From Fulvivirga aurantia (GTDB lineage: Bacteria > Bacteroidota > Bacteroidia > Cytophagales > Cyclobacteriaceae): a DNA stretch of 13,439 bases. Below the pieces are notes generated by a model. The model saw only the letters and a program-made list of their open reading frames with translations. It was not told the DNA's origin and did no database searches. The DNA lies in NCBI RefSeq assembly GCF_009711475.1, contig NZ_SMMD01000881.1, positions 1 through 13,439 of the forward strand, given 5' to 3'. The translations under genes were made by a program, and so were the position numbers. Position 1 is the stretch's first letter; each line of letters opens with the position of its first letter. Shown piece by piece: positions 7,456-13,439 of this stretch.

Positions 7456-8229
7456 TTACTTGCCTTTATACTCAGGTTTTCTTTTCTCAACAAACGCCTG
7501 CATCCCTTCGGTTTGATCTTCAGATGAGAAAGTGAGATAAAAGTTTTTTCGCTCAAAAGTAAGGCCTTCATCCAGGTGAGTTTCAAATGAGCGATTTACA
7601 GATTCTTTGGCAAGTTGTGCAGCAATTGGCGACATATTAGCAATTTCCTTTGCCAAAGAAGTAGCTTCATGCATGTACATTTCTACTGGCACCACCTTGT
7701 TTACCAGCCCGTAACTCATGGCTTCCTCACTAGAAATAAATCGACCGGTAAGTACTAGTTCCATGGCTTTAGCCTTGCCGATAGCTTTTGTCAATCGCTG
7801 GGTACCTCCGGCACCTGGCATAACACCAATTTTTATTTCCGGCTGTCCAAACTTGGCCGACTCAGAAGCTATGATCATATCGCAAGTCATCGCCAACTCA
7901 CAACCACCACCAAGAGCAAATCCTGAGACTGCTGCAATCAATGGCTTCTTAGTTTTTCTTATTTGGTCCCATGTGCTAAACTGGTCAATTTTCAACATAT
8001 CAATGGCAGTTTTATTAGCCATTTGTTTTATATCTGCACCAGCTGCAAAGGCTTTTTTATTTCCGGTAAGTATAATTACTCGCACCTCATCGTTATCATC
8101 GAGCGCTTTGAGCGTATCTCTCAACTCTCCCATGAGTTGTAAATTAAGGGCATTGAGCTCCTTTGGTCGATTAAGTTCTATGAGTGCAATATGCTTTGCG
8201 TAGGCTTCATTTACTTTTATAAATTCCAT
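7456..8229 (-). CDS. Enoyl-CoA hydratase/isomerase (crotonase) family protein
   Basis: A 257-residue crotonase that should hydrate trans-2-enoyl-CoA in beta-oxidation. KAFAAGADIKQM at 59-70 and GFALGGGCELAM at 103-114 form the CoA pocket and oxyanion hole. Both catalytic glutamates of the hydratase type are present: E111 in GGGCELA and E131 in GQPEIKIG, followed by GVMPGAGGTQRL. The strong resemblance to short-chain hydratases (AGADIK, PGAGGTQRL) favours a true hydratase over an isomerase or dehalogenase. Length is normal and the protein is cytosolic. It has no beta-oxidation neighbours here, so its exact pathway (fatty acid or amino-acid degradation) is unknown. Its leader contains an unexplained terminator-like hairpin about 44 nt before the ATG, which may regulate it. 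Confidence 0.95.
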   Translation of the reverse strand: MEFIKVNEAYAKHIALIELNRPKELNALNLQLMGELRDTLKALDDNDEVRVIILTGNKKAFAAGADIKQMANKTAIDMLKIDQFSTWDQIRKTKKPLIAAVSGFALGGGCELAMTCDMIIASESAKFGQPEIKIGVMPGAGGTQRLTKAIGKAKAMELVLTGRFISSEEAMSYGLVNKVVPVEMYMHEATSLAKEIANMSPIAAQLAKESVNRSFETHLDEGLTFERKNFYLTFSSEDQTEGMQAFVEKRKPEYKGK

Positions 8230-8272
8230 GTGTATTGGTTTTATTTTGTAGTTGCCCGCAATAAAAAGAAAA

Positions 8273-8295
8273 GCCGCCTTTTTTACAAAGGCGGC
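8273..8295 (-). terminator. Terminator-like hairpin in the leader of the enoyl-CoA hydratase gene
   Basis: A perfect 9-bp stem (GCCGCCTTT at 8273-8281 with AAAGGCGGC at 8287-8295) with a 5-nt loop. Only on the minus strand is it followed by a T-rich run (TTTTCTTTTTAT), so it is oriented to stop transcripts heading into the crotonase gene. No annotated minus-strand gene lies upstream for it to terminate, which makes it a candidate attenuator or the 3' end of a small RNA. Confidence 0.7.
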
Positions 8296-8422
8296 CCTTA
8301 CTAACCATACTAAACAGGTGAGTAAAAAGTGCTATGTACTTTTACATACAGCAAACATTACATAAGTAACCAATCGTTTATTTATTTTGTTGTTTTATAA
8401 AATATAGATAAAAATAGATAGC

Positions 8423-8911
8423 ATGGTAAAAGTACTTTTTGTGTGTTTGGGAAATATTTGCAGGTCACCACTGGCAGAAGGGGTTTTGAAAAAGCTTGTG
8501 AAGGAAAAAGGCCTTGAAGATGAAATAGAGGTCGATTCGTGTGGAACGAGCAAATATCATATAGGAGAGCAGCCTGACGAGCGAACCATAGCAAATGCAA
8601 AATCTAATGGGATTGAGCTTAATCATAAGGCAAGACAATTTGAAAAAGGTGATTTCAGAAAATTCACTTACCTAATCACAATGGATGAGGCTAATAAAAA
8701 TTGTATCGAGAGAATAGACGAAACCAAGGAGTTTACAGATAAAATGATGCTCATGCGATTTTTTGATGAAACTGATAAAAATGCAGATGTTCCGGATCCC
8801 TATTTTGGAGGTGCGGATGGTTTTCAAAAGGTATATGATATAATCGACCGATCAGTAAACAACTTACTCGATTGGTTGATCAAAAAGCATGATTTAGAAG
8901 TAAAAGCCTAG
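8423..8911 (+). CDS. Low-molecular-weight protein-tyrosine phosphatase family protein
   Basis: A 162-residue cytosolic phosphatase of the LMW-PTP fold. The P-loop VCLGNICRSP at the N-terminus gives nucleophile C8 and R14 in the C-x5-R-S pattern. The general acid is D125 in PDPYFGG at 124-130. The DSCGTSKYHIGE segment (38-49) is the usual substrate-side loop, with Y45 where many members have tryptophan, so substrate preference could differ. Length is normal and all catalytic residues are present. It stands alone, not beside a tyrosine kinase or capsule export genes, so a role in exopolysaccharide control is not supported by context. Arsenate-reductase-like activity is a less likely alternative, since the DPYFGG motif is phosphatase-like. 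Its stop codon lies inside a palindrome shared with lysC. Confidence 0.94.
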   Translation: MVKVLFVCLGNICRSPLAEGVLKKLVKEKGLEDEIEVDSCGTSKYHIGEQPDERTIANAKSNGIELNHKARQFEKGDFRKFTYLITMDEANKNCIERIDETKEFTDKMMLMRFFDETDKNADVPDPYFGGADGFQKVYDIIDRSVNNLLDWLIKKHDLEVKA

Positions 8912-8918
8912 CTTTTAC
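8900..8918. terminator. Inverted repeat spanning the stop codons of the phosphatase and lysC genes
   Basis: GTAAAAGC-CTA-GCTTTTAC is a perfect 8-bp inverted repeat with a 3-nt loop. The phosphatase TAG (8909-8911) and the lysC TAA (minus strand, 8917-8915) both fall inside it. It could end transcripts from both sides, although neither exit has a long T run, so its strength as an intrinsic terminator is uncertain. Confidence 0.45.
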
Positions 8919-10168
8919 AAGCTTGGTGAAGTCAGGATTCTGTAATTATTTCTGGAAATCTGCTCAAGTAAAATATTACTCATTTTGCCGTAGCTATCAA
9001 TTTTCTCTTTAGTGTAGTTTTTTACTGTTACGAGTTGCAAGCCAGTGTTATATCTTATCTCAAAATGAGGCTTCAGAGCTTCTATTAATCTGTCGATCTT
9101 CACTGGTTGATTATCTACAACAATAGAAAAAGAGATGGCCGAATTTTGCATGATGTTGATTTTTAAATCGACCTGCGAAAGCTCATGAAAAATAAGACTC
9201 AGATTTTCTTCATTTACAAAAGTAAAATCCAGCACTTTAAATGATATTAATACCTGATCGTTTTTAATTATGGTGCAGGGAGGTAGTGCATCTATGGTAC
9301 AATCATGAATGATAGTACCTGGTTGGTCGGGTTTGTCGAAGCTTTTCACCAATAAAGGTATGTGCTTGTTGGCTAATGGCTTGATTGTTTTGGGATGTAT
9401 CACAGAGGCTCCGTAGTAAGTCATCTCAGCCGCTTCATGATAGGGTAACTCAGCAAAGAGTATGGCGTCAGGCACAAGCTTAGGGTCTGCATTAAGTATG
9501 CCCGGTACATCTTTCCAGACACAGACATGCTCAGCTTCCAGCGCACTTGCAAAAATTGCTGCCGTAAAATCAGAGCCTTCGCGTCCCAAAGTGGTGGTTT
9601 CACCTTTTGAGGTGCTGCCGATAAAGCCTTGTGTTATAATCAATTTGCTGGCAGCAATATCATGCACATCATGCTTTATCAGCTCTTCTGTTACATGCCA
9701 GTCAACAAGACCTTCTCTAAAGTTGGCATTGGTTTTTATGTAATCACGGGCATCTAACCAATGCGTCCTGATGTGCTTTTCTTTCAAAAACTCAGCAATA
9801 ATGGTAGAAGAGAGTAGCTCACCGCAAGACACCGTCTGGTCATACATCTTATCATAGGCATATGATTTAGCCAATGTCTCTTCCAGGTAATCAAATATTG
9901 TATTTACCAGACCAAAAACGTTATGTTCCTCTTCAAACAGTTGATTCATTATCTCAACATGATAATTTTTTAGCTCTGAAAGGGGAGTGAGGTGGTCCTT
10001 GTTTTTGAATTTACAATTCAAAATATTTTCAAGCGCATTGGTAGATTTTCCCATGGCAGATACTACCACAAGCAGCTTCTCATCAGCATATTTGCTGATT
10101 ATCCGGCTCATGTTTTTTATTGCCTCAGCACTTTTTATAGACGCTCCTCCAAACTTAAAAACCTTCAT
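8915..10168 (-). CDS. lysC: Aspartate kinase
   Basis: Aspartate kinase phosphorylates L-aspartate, the first step to lysine, threonine and methionine. The 417-residue protein has the amino-acid-kinase domain in about 1-285: KFGGAS at 5-10, SCGELLSS at 114-121, GFIGSTSKGETTTLGREGSD at 181-200 and VWKDVPGILNADPK at 217-230. YYGASVIHPKTIKPL at 251-265 closes the domain. Residues ~300-417 form the regulatory ACT region, including VLISFKVLDFTFV and INIMQNSAISFSIVV, so allosteric feedback by an end-product amino acid is expected; which one cannot be told. There is no homoserine dehydrogenase domain, so this is the monofunctional form. It is transcribed alone, divergently from fbp, with a TATTTTTG -7 box about 45 nt upstream. 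It converges on the phosphatase gene with a 3-nt gap. Confidence 0.96.
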   Translation of the reverse strand: MKVFKFGGASIKSAEAIKNMSRIISKYADEKLLVVVSAMGKSTNALENILNCKFKNKDHLTPLSELKNYHVEIMNQLFEEEHNVFGLVNTIFDYLEETLAKSYAYDKMYDQTVSCGELLSSTIIAEFLKEKHIRTHWLDARDYIKTNANFREGLVDWHVTEELIKHDVHDIAASKLIITQGFIGSTSKGETTTLGREGSDFTAAIFASALEAEHVCVWKDVPGILNADPKLVPDAILFAELPYHEAAEMTYYGASVIHPKTIKPLANKHIPLLVKSFDKPDQPGTIIHDCTIDALPPCTIIKNDQVLISFKVLDFTFVNEENLSLIFHELSQVDLKINIMQNSAISFSIVVDNQPVKIDRLIEALKPHFEIRYNTGLQLVTVKNYTKEKIDSYGKMSNILLEQISRNNYRILTSPSL

Positions 10169-10179
10169 GTCTGCAAACG

Positions 10180-10194
10180 ATTGAATGATTCAAT
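10180..10194. promoter_or_regulatory. Palindrome in the lysC-fbp intergenic region, possible operator
   Basis: ATTGAA-TGA-TTCAAT is a perfect 6-bp inverted repeat with a 3-nt centre. It covers the predicted -33 TTG of fbp (10181-10183) and lies in the lysC leader, 12 nt before the lysC ATG. A dimeric regulator bound here could affect both genes. In AT-rich DNA such a repeat can arise by chance. Confidence 0.3.
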
Positions 10195-10210
10195 ATAAGT
10201 GTTAAATTTG
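10181..10210 (+). promoter_or_regulatory. Putative fbp promoter
   Basis: TTG at 10181-10183, a 19-nt spacer and TAAATTTG at 10203-10210 match the Bacteroidota -33/-7 consensus, the best fit in the window. It implies a leader of roughly 45 nt to the ATG at 10264. Confidence 0.5.
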
Positions 10211-10212
10211 CT

Positions 10213-10220
10213 CAAAAATA
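10213..10220 (-). promoter_or_regulatory. Putative -7 element of lysC
   Basis: On the minus strand this is TATTTTTG, an exact TAnnTTTG match, placing the lysC start of transcription near 10206 and giving a leader of about 38 nt. No -33 box at the proper distance was found. It faces the fbp promoter and is separated from its -7 box by 2 nt. Confidence 0.33.
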
Positions 10221-10263
10221 GAAGTATAAAAGTCAAACACACTTAAAACTCTTGAACAATTTT

Positions 10264-11256
10264 ATGGAAGATTCACGGATTGCTTTACCCATTGGAACTG
10301 CCCTCGATAGATTTATTAAAAGAAAACAGGATGAGTTTCAATACGCATCAGGTGAGCTTTCGCAGTTATTGCGTGATATCGCACTCTCAGGCAAAGTAGT
10401 AAACCGGGAGATTAACAAGGCGGGACTTATTAATATCGCAGGACCAATCGGTACAGAAAATATACAAGGCGAAGAGCAACAGAAGCTCGATGTACTGGCC
10501 AACATAAGGTTTACAAGAGCACTTACAAAAGGGGGTGAGGCCGCAGCTCTAATTTCAGAGGAAGATGAAGATGTGACTGACCTAAACAATAACGGTAAGT
10601 ATGTGATTGCAATTGATCCGTTAGACGGTTCTTCAAACATCGATGTAAATGTGTCGATAGGTACGATATTTTCAGTTTATCGTAGAAAATCACCAATAGG
10701 TACGCCAATAACTAAAGAAGATGTACTTCAAAAAGGATCAGAGCAGGTGGCAGCAGGCTATCTACTTTATGGTTCTTCTACCATGTTGGTTTATACTACA
10801 GGCCATGGTGTAAACGGATTTACATTTGAAGCCTCACTTGGTGAATATTTCTTATCCCACCCTGATATGTGCATACCTAAAAATGGTAAAATGTACTCTA
10901 TAAATGAAGGATCTTACAATAGCTTCCCTCAACCGGTTAAAGATTACGTGGAGCATTGTAAATCGTCTAATCTTTCGGGCAGGTACATCGGCTCGTTGGT
11001 GGCAGATTTTCACAGAAACTTACTAAAAGGAGGAATTTATATTTATCCACAAACAGCAAGTTCACCAAATGGAAAGTTGCGCTTGATGTACGAGTGTAAT
11101 GCCCTGGCATTTATAGCCGAACAAGCCGGAGGTAAAGCCTCTACCGGAATTGAAAGAATTTTAGACATCGAACCCAAAGAATATCATCAAAGAGTCCCGT
11201 TATTTATCGGCTCGACAAATATGGTTGAGAAAGCAGAGAGCTTTTTTAAATCGTAG
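10264..11256 (+). CDS. fbp: Class 1 fructose-1,6-bisphosphatase
   Basis: FBPase hydrolyses fructose 1,6-bisphosphate to fructose 6-phosphate, the committed step of gluconeogenesis. From the ATG at 10264 the protein has 330 residues, normal for class 1. [20 protein letters not shown] at 28-47 is the N-terminal family block. The metal-site acidic run is EEDE at 99-102, and the signature [12 protein letters not shown] lies at 118-129. Substrate-binding segments include [20 protein letters not shown], and [20 protein letters not shown] carries the last metal-binding glutamate. A TTG at 10252 would add four residues (MNNF); I prefer the ATG because TTG starts are rare and [17 protein letters not shown] already gives a complete N-terminus. 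The promoter resembles the consensus closely. The acyltransferase gene follows 78 nt downstream, so co-transcription is possible. Confidence 0.95.
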   Translation: MEDSRIALPIGTALDRFIKRKQDEFQYASGELSQLLRDIALSGKVVNREINKAGLINIAGPIGTENIQGEEQQKLDVLANIRFTRALTKGGEAAALISEEDEDVTDLNNNGKYVIAIDPLDGSSNIDVNVSIGTIFSVYRRKSPIGTPITKEDVLQKGSEQVAAGYLLYGSSTMLVYTTGHGVNGFTFEASLGEYFLSHPDMCIPKNGKMYSINEGSYNSFPQPVKDYVEHCKSSNLSGRYIGSLVADFHRNLLKGGIYIYPQTASSPNGKLRLMYECNALAFIAEQAGGKASTGIERILDIEPKEYHQRVPLFIGSTNMVEKAESFFKS

Positions 11257-11334
11257 GCGACTTGGTTGTCTTTAAGGTTTTTAACCCACGATTATTTCTT
11301 ACAAATCATTCAGCAGCACTTATATTAGCAGGCT

Positions 11335-12201
11335 ATGGGTACTAGAATTTTGTATTATGGCCTGCTGATTCCGCTTTCCTATTTGCCATTTGGGATATTA
11401 TATATCATTTCAGATGTTATATTTTTTGTGGTATATCGACTGTTTGGCTATCGAAGAAAAGTAGTTTTTAACAACATCAAAAACTCGTTTCCTGAAAAAG
11501 ACCAGGCTGAGTTGAGAGCAATAGAGAAGGAGTTTTATCGCCACTTGTCAGATCTTATTGTGGAGAGTATCAAAACCTTCACCATATCTAAGGAAGAAGC
11601 ACTTCAAAGATTACGGGTTAAAAATCCCGAAGTGCTGGACAAGTTTTATGAACAAGGTAAAGATGTAGTTACTGTAGGTGGACATAATAGCAATTGGGAG
11701 TTGTATGCTGTAGTCTGCGCCTTACAGATCAAACATAATGCTGTTGCTTTGTACACCGCATTGACCAATCCTGTTTTTGATAAAAAAATGAGGGAGAGCC
11801 GCTCCAGGTATGGACTTGATATGATTCCAACTTCGCAAAAGGAGGAAATGCTTAAAAATAAAAAAGGCCCAACTATTTATATTTTTGGCATTGATCAGTG
11901 TCCTAAAAAAAGGCAGAGAGCTTATTGGATGAAGTTTTTAAATCAGGATACAGCAGTTCAGTTTGGTGCAGAAAAATTTGCCAGAGAGCATGATCTACCG
12001 GTGGTCTTTGGTAATATAACAAAAGTAAAAAGAGGGTATTATGAAGTGGTCTATGAGGTTTTGGCAGAAGACGTAAAAACCCTCGAAACCGGTGAAGTGA
12101 TGCGCCTAAGCACGCTCATGCTTGAAAGACATATAAAAGAGCAGCCGGCTTATTGGCTATGGAGTCATAAAAGGTGGAAGTTGAATAAGCCTCAAGCTTA
12201 A
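11335..12201 (+). CDS. LpxL/HtrB-type lysophospholipid/lipid A acyltransferase
   Basis: A 288-residue inner-membrane acyltransferase. The N-terminus has a hydrophobic anchor (about 7-35), followed by RKVVFNNIKNSFPEK at 41-55, a segment typical of the LpxL/HtrB family. The catalytic H-x4-E motif is seen as H117 to E122 in GGHNSNWELYA, which acts as the charge relay for acyl transfer from acyl-ACP. Later family blocks include GIDQCPKKRQRAYWMKFLNQ and VQFGAEKFAREHDLPVVFG. Members add a secondary acyl chain to Kdo-lipid A, and the nearby waaA supplies the Kdo. In Bacteroidota some members instead acylate ornithine or other aminolipids, so the acceptor is uncertain. No terminator separates it clearly from fbp upstream. 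Family call is strong, substrate open. Confidence 0.92.
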   Translation: MGTRILYYGLLIPLSYLPFGILYIISDVIFFVVYRLFGYRRKVVFNNIKNSFPEKDQAELRAIEKEFYRHLSDLIVESIKTFTISKEEALQRLRVKNPEVLDKFYEQGKDVVTVGGHNSNWELYAVVCALQIKHNAVALYTALTNPVFDKKMRESRSRYGLDMIPTSQKEEMLKNKKGPTIYIFGIDQCPKKRQRAYWMKFLNQDTAVQFGAEKFAREHDLPVVFGNITKVKRGYYEVVYEVLAEDVKTLETGEVMRLSTLMLERHIKEQPAYWLWSHKRWKLNKPQA

Positions 12202-12306
12202 AAAATTCTTTAAATCTTGATTATATCTCTAAACACCTGAGAGACAATATCGTATACAACTGTAAATATTCAACTTTTCTTCTGGGCATAGCAAATCTAA
12301 TCAACC

Positions 12307-12543
12307 ATGGTAGAGGTATTTACAACGAACGTAAGTGATCGGTCATTGGCGCAAAATGTGGAAAATATGATGTTATACTATTTTCCTTATTACGATGTAA
12401 ATTTTGATTTACAAGATAAAGACAGGATCCTTAGAGTGCATTCGAGAAAATCTAGAGTTGACCCAGGCCCAATCATGAGACTTTTAAGAATTATGGGTTT
12501 TGAAGCTAAGGTTTTAGATGATCACATCCCTAATCTCGGATAG
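12307..12543 (+). CDS. Small protein of unknown function, possible ferredoxin-like (HMA-like) fold
   Basis: A 78-residue protein I do not recognise with certainty. Its pattern is strand (MVEVFTTNV), helix (SLAQNVENMMLYYF), strand (YDVNFDLQDKDRILRVHS), helix (PGPIMRLLRIMGF), strand (EAKVLDD), the beta-alpha-beta-beta-alpha-beta order of heavy-metal-associated and ACT-like domains. It has no cysteine, so the metal-binding CxxC of true HMA proteins is absent. Similar short proteins with an NFDL-D-RILRV core occur in Bacteroidota as I recall. No signal peptide or membrane segment is present. The gene stands between the acyltransferase (105 nt upstream) and a convergent mechanosensitive channel gene, with a good hairpin terminator after its stop, which supports it being real. 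Function unknown. Confidence 0.75.
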   Translation: MVEVFTTNVSDRSLAQNVENMMLYYFPYYDVNFDLQDKDRILRVHSRKSRVDPGPIMRLLRIMGFEAKVLDDHIPNLG

Positions 12544-12556
12544 ATAAGTAAAAAAT

Positions 12557-12581
12557 GAGAGGGCTCCGTGAGGAGCCTCTT
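12557..12581. terminator. Bidirectional terminator between the 78-residue gene and the MscS gene
   Basis: A hairpin of about 10 bp with a GC core (GGCTCC at 12562-12567 with GGAGCC at 12572-12577), a 4-nt loop and one bulged G, followed on the plus strand by TTTCTATTTATTTT. On the minus strand it is followed by TCATTTTTTACTT. It lies 14 nt after the small gene's stop and directly next to the end of the channel gene. Confidence 0.85.
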
Positions 12582-12582
12582 T

Positions 12583-13439
12583 CTATTTATTTTCGAGCGC
12601 TTTCCATTTAGGAGTACTTCCATTTTCACTTTCTGCAGGCCAACCTTCTCGTTGCTTACTGCGATCCCCATCAACATCTTCAGTTTGATCATGAAATAAA
12701 AGTACCTGAGTCTCATAAGGCATGTCAATTTTAGCGTCATCAAGAGTAAGTTTTAATGTCTTAATTACCTGCATCATTACTTTTACTACACTCGCACGAT
12801 CACTTTTCGTCCACCACCGCACGCGTAAAGTGACCCAACTCGCATCAAGGCCCCATGGAAGTACTTCAACTCCATGTTCTTTATCGATTCCATCAACTTT
12901 ATTCAAGGCTTCCTTAATGACCTCGCTTGCCTTGTCAATATCGTCAGCATACCCTATCCCTACATCATATTGCGACCTGCGCTTTTCATGGGCGGTCTTT
13001 ACTTTTACCGCATTCGTATAGATTTCACTGTTCGGTATCACAATGCGTTCTCCGGCATATGTCTTTATTATAGTAGCCCTGGTTTCAATCGTTTCAACAG
13101 TGCCTTCAAAATCATTTACCTCTATCTGATCTTTTATTTCAAAAGGTTGTCTTATTAAGATTAATAAACCCGCTAGCCAATTTTGGAGTATATCTTTAAA
13201 AGCAAAGCCGATAGCTACAGAAGATACCCCCAGGCCAGCTATGAGATCACCCGGGTTTAATTTTGGTATTACTATGGTAAGCCCAAACATGATCCCAAGC
13301 GCCAATACAATATATTTACCAAGCCCACCAAGCATCCTTCCGAGATTACTCCGGTCTCGTTTCTTATATATTTTTACGATTATTTTTCCTATCCATCTCG
13401 CCAGGAAATAGAATAAGATAATTACTATTATCGCTGTAA
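12583..13439 (-). CDS. MscS-family mechanosensitive ion channel, N-terminus beyond the window
   Basis: A small-conductance mechanosensitive channel of the inner membrane that opens under osmotic downshock. The reading frame stays open to the right edge, with FYFLARWIGKIIVKIYK upstream of an internal ATG at 13335, so the start lies outside the window and that ATG is not the true start. Visible parts in order are the end of a transmembrane helix, a second helix (KYIVLALGIMFGLTIVI), and the pore-lining helix GDLIAGLGVSSVAIGFAFKD with its small-residue packing face. Then comes QNWLAGLLILIRQPFEIKDQ and the beta domain (VNDFEGTVETIETRATIIKT, GERIVIPNSEIYTNAV). The alpha/beta domain follows, then a charged tail of about 35 residues rich in D, E, K and S beyond the usual core. 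Family call is strong. Confidence 0.93.
   Translation of the reverse strand, partial: TAIIVIILFYFLARWIGKIIVKIYKKRDRSNLGRMLGGLGKYIVLALGIMFGLTIVIPKLNPGDLIAGLGVSSVAIGFAFKDILQNWLAGLLILIRQPFEIKDQIEVNDFEGTVETIETRATIIKTYAGERIVIPNSEIYTNAVKVKTAHEKRRSQYDVGIGYADDIDKASEVIKEALNKVDGIDKEHGVEVLPWGLDASWVTLRVRWWTKSDRASVVKVMMQVIKTLKLTLDDAKIDMPYETQVLLFHDQTEDVDGDRSKQREGWPAESENGSTPKWKALENK

Noticed and set aside
7718..8203. 161-residue open frame on the plus strand opposite the enoyl-CoA hydratase gene
   Set aside because: It is fully antisense to a clear crotonase gene, is serine/alanine-rich low-complexity sequence as expected from a mirrored frame, and matches no family I know.
8225..8311. Short minus-strand frame (33 codons) through the hairpin and into the ech start
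   Set aside because: It runs through the terminator stem and overlaps the ech start; composition looks random. A leader peptide is possible but unsupported.
10252..10263. TTG start adding four residues (MNNF) to fructose-bisphosphatase
   Set aside because: TTG starts are uncommon and the ATG at 10264 already gives a normal, complete class 1 N-terminus. It cannot be excluded.
13333..13335. ATG as the start of the MscS channel (250-residue form)
   Set aside because: The frame stays open to the window edge and the upstream codons encode a typical MscS transmembrane helix, so this is an internal methionine.
1..13439. Defence system, toxin-antitoxin pair, phage, transposon or CRISPR
   Set aside because: Every sizeable gene belongs to a metabolic, envelope, redox or channel family. 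I saw no repeats arrays, transposase, integrase or composition break that would suggest a mobile or defence locus.

Overview
The window reads as ordinary chromosomal DNA from a Bacteroidota bacterium, most likely of the Cytophagales type (Fulvivirga/Marivirga-like). I base this on protein style (DUF6588 surface protein, Bacteroidota-type WaaA, LysC and FBPase), AT-rich DNA, no obvious Shine-Dalgarno sequences, and several matches to the Bacteroidota -7 promoter element TAnnTTTG. The lineage call is from memory of these families, not from a search. I see no rRNA, tRNA, CRISPR array, insertion sequence, prophage or plasmid feature.

Layout. (1) A minus-strand FAD-dependent amino-acid-oxidase-type gene (32-1159) diverges from a tight three-gene plus-strand operon (1309-3259): a DUF4442 hot-dog protein, an Mpo1-like (DUF962) membrane protein and a family 2 glycosyltransferase. 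(2) A minus-strand block at 3263-6125 holds rsgA and waaA, joined by a TAATG stop/start overlap, and a typical 2-Cys peroxiredoxin separated from waaA by a strong hairpin terminator. (3) A plus-strand DUF6588 exported protein (6321-7376) converges on a minus-strand enoyl-CoA hydratase (7456-8229) across a two-way terminator. (4) A low-molecular-weight phosphatase (8423-8911, plus) converges with aspartate kinase lysC (8915-10168, minus), with an inverted repeat over both stop codons. (5) lysC diverges from fbp (plus), followed by an LpxL/HtrB-type acyltransferase and a 78-residue protein of unknown function. (6) A mechanosensitive channel gene (minus) ends at 12583 and runs off the right edge.

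How the genes fit. Most are housekeeping. An envelope/lipid theme recurs: WaaA adds Kdo to lipid A, the LpxL-type enzyme probably acylates lipid A or another lipid, the hot-dog and Mpo1-like proteins suggest acyl-CoA or hydroxy-fatty-acid handling, and the crotonase suggests beta-oxidation. fbp serves gluconeogenesis and lysC the aspartate-family amino acids. The gene order is compact, with 2-5 nt gaps and shared terminators.

I did not find an obvious undescribed system such as a defence island or new mobile element. The best leads are small: a terminator-like hairpin in the ech leader that no gene explains, facing lysC and fbp promoters with a palindrome, the DUF4442/Mpo1-like/GT2 operon, and three poorly characterised families.
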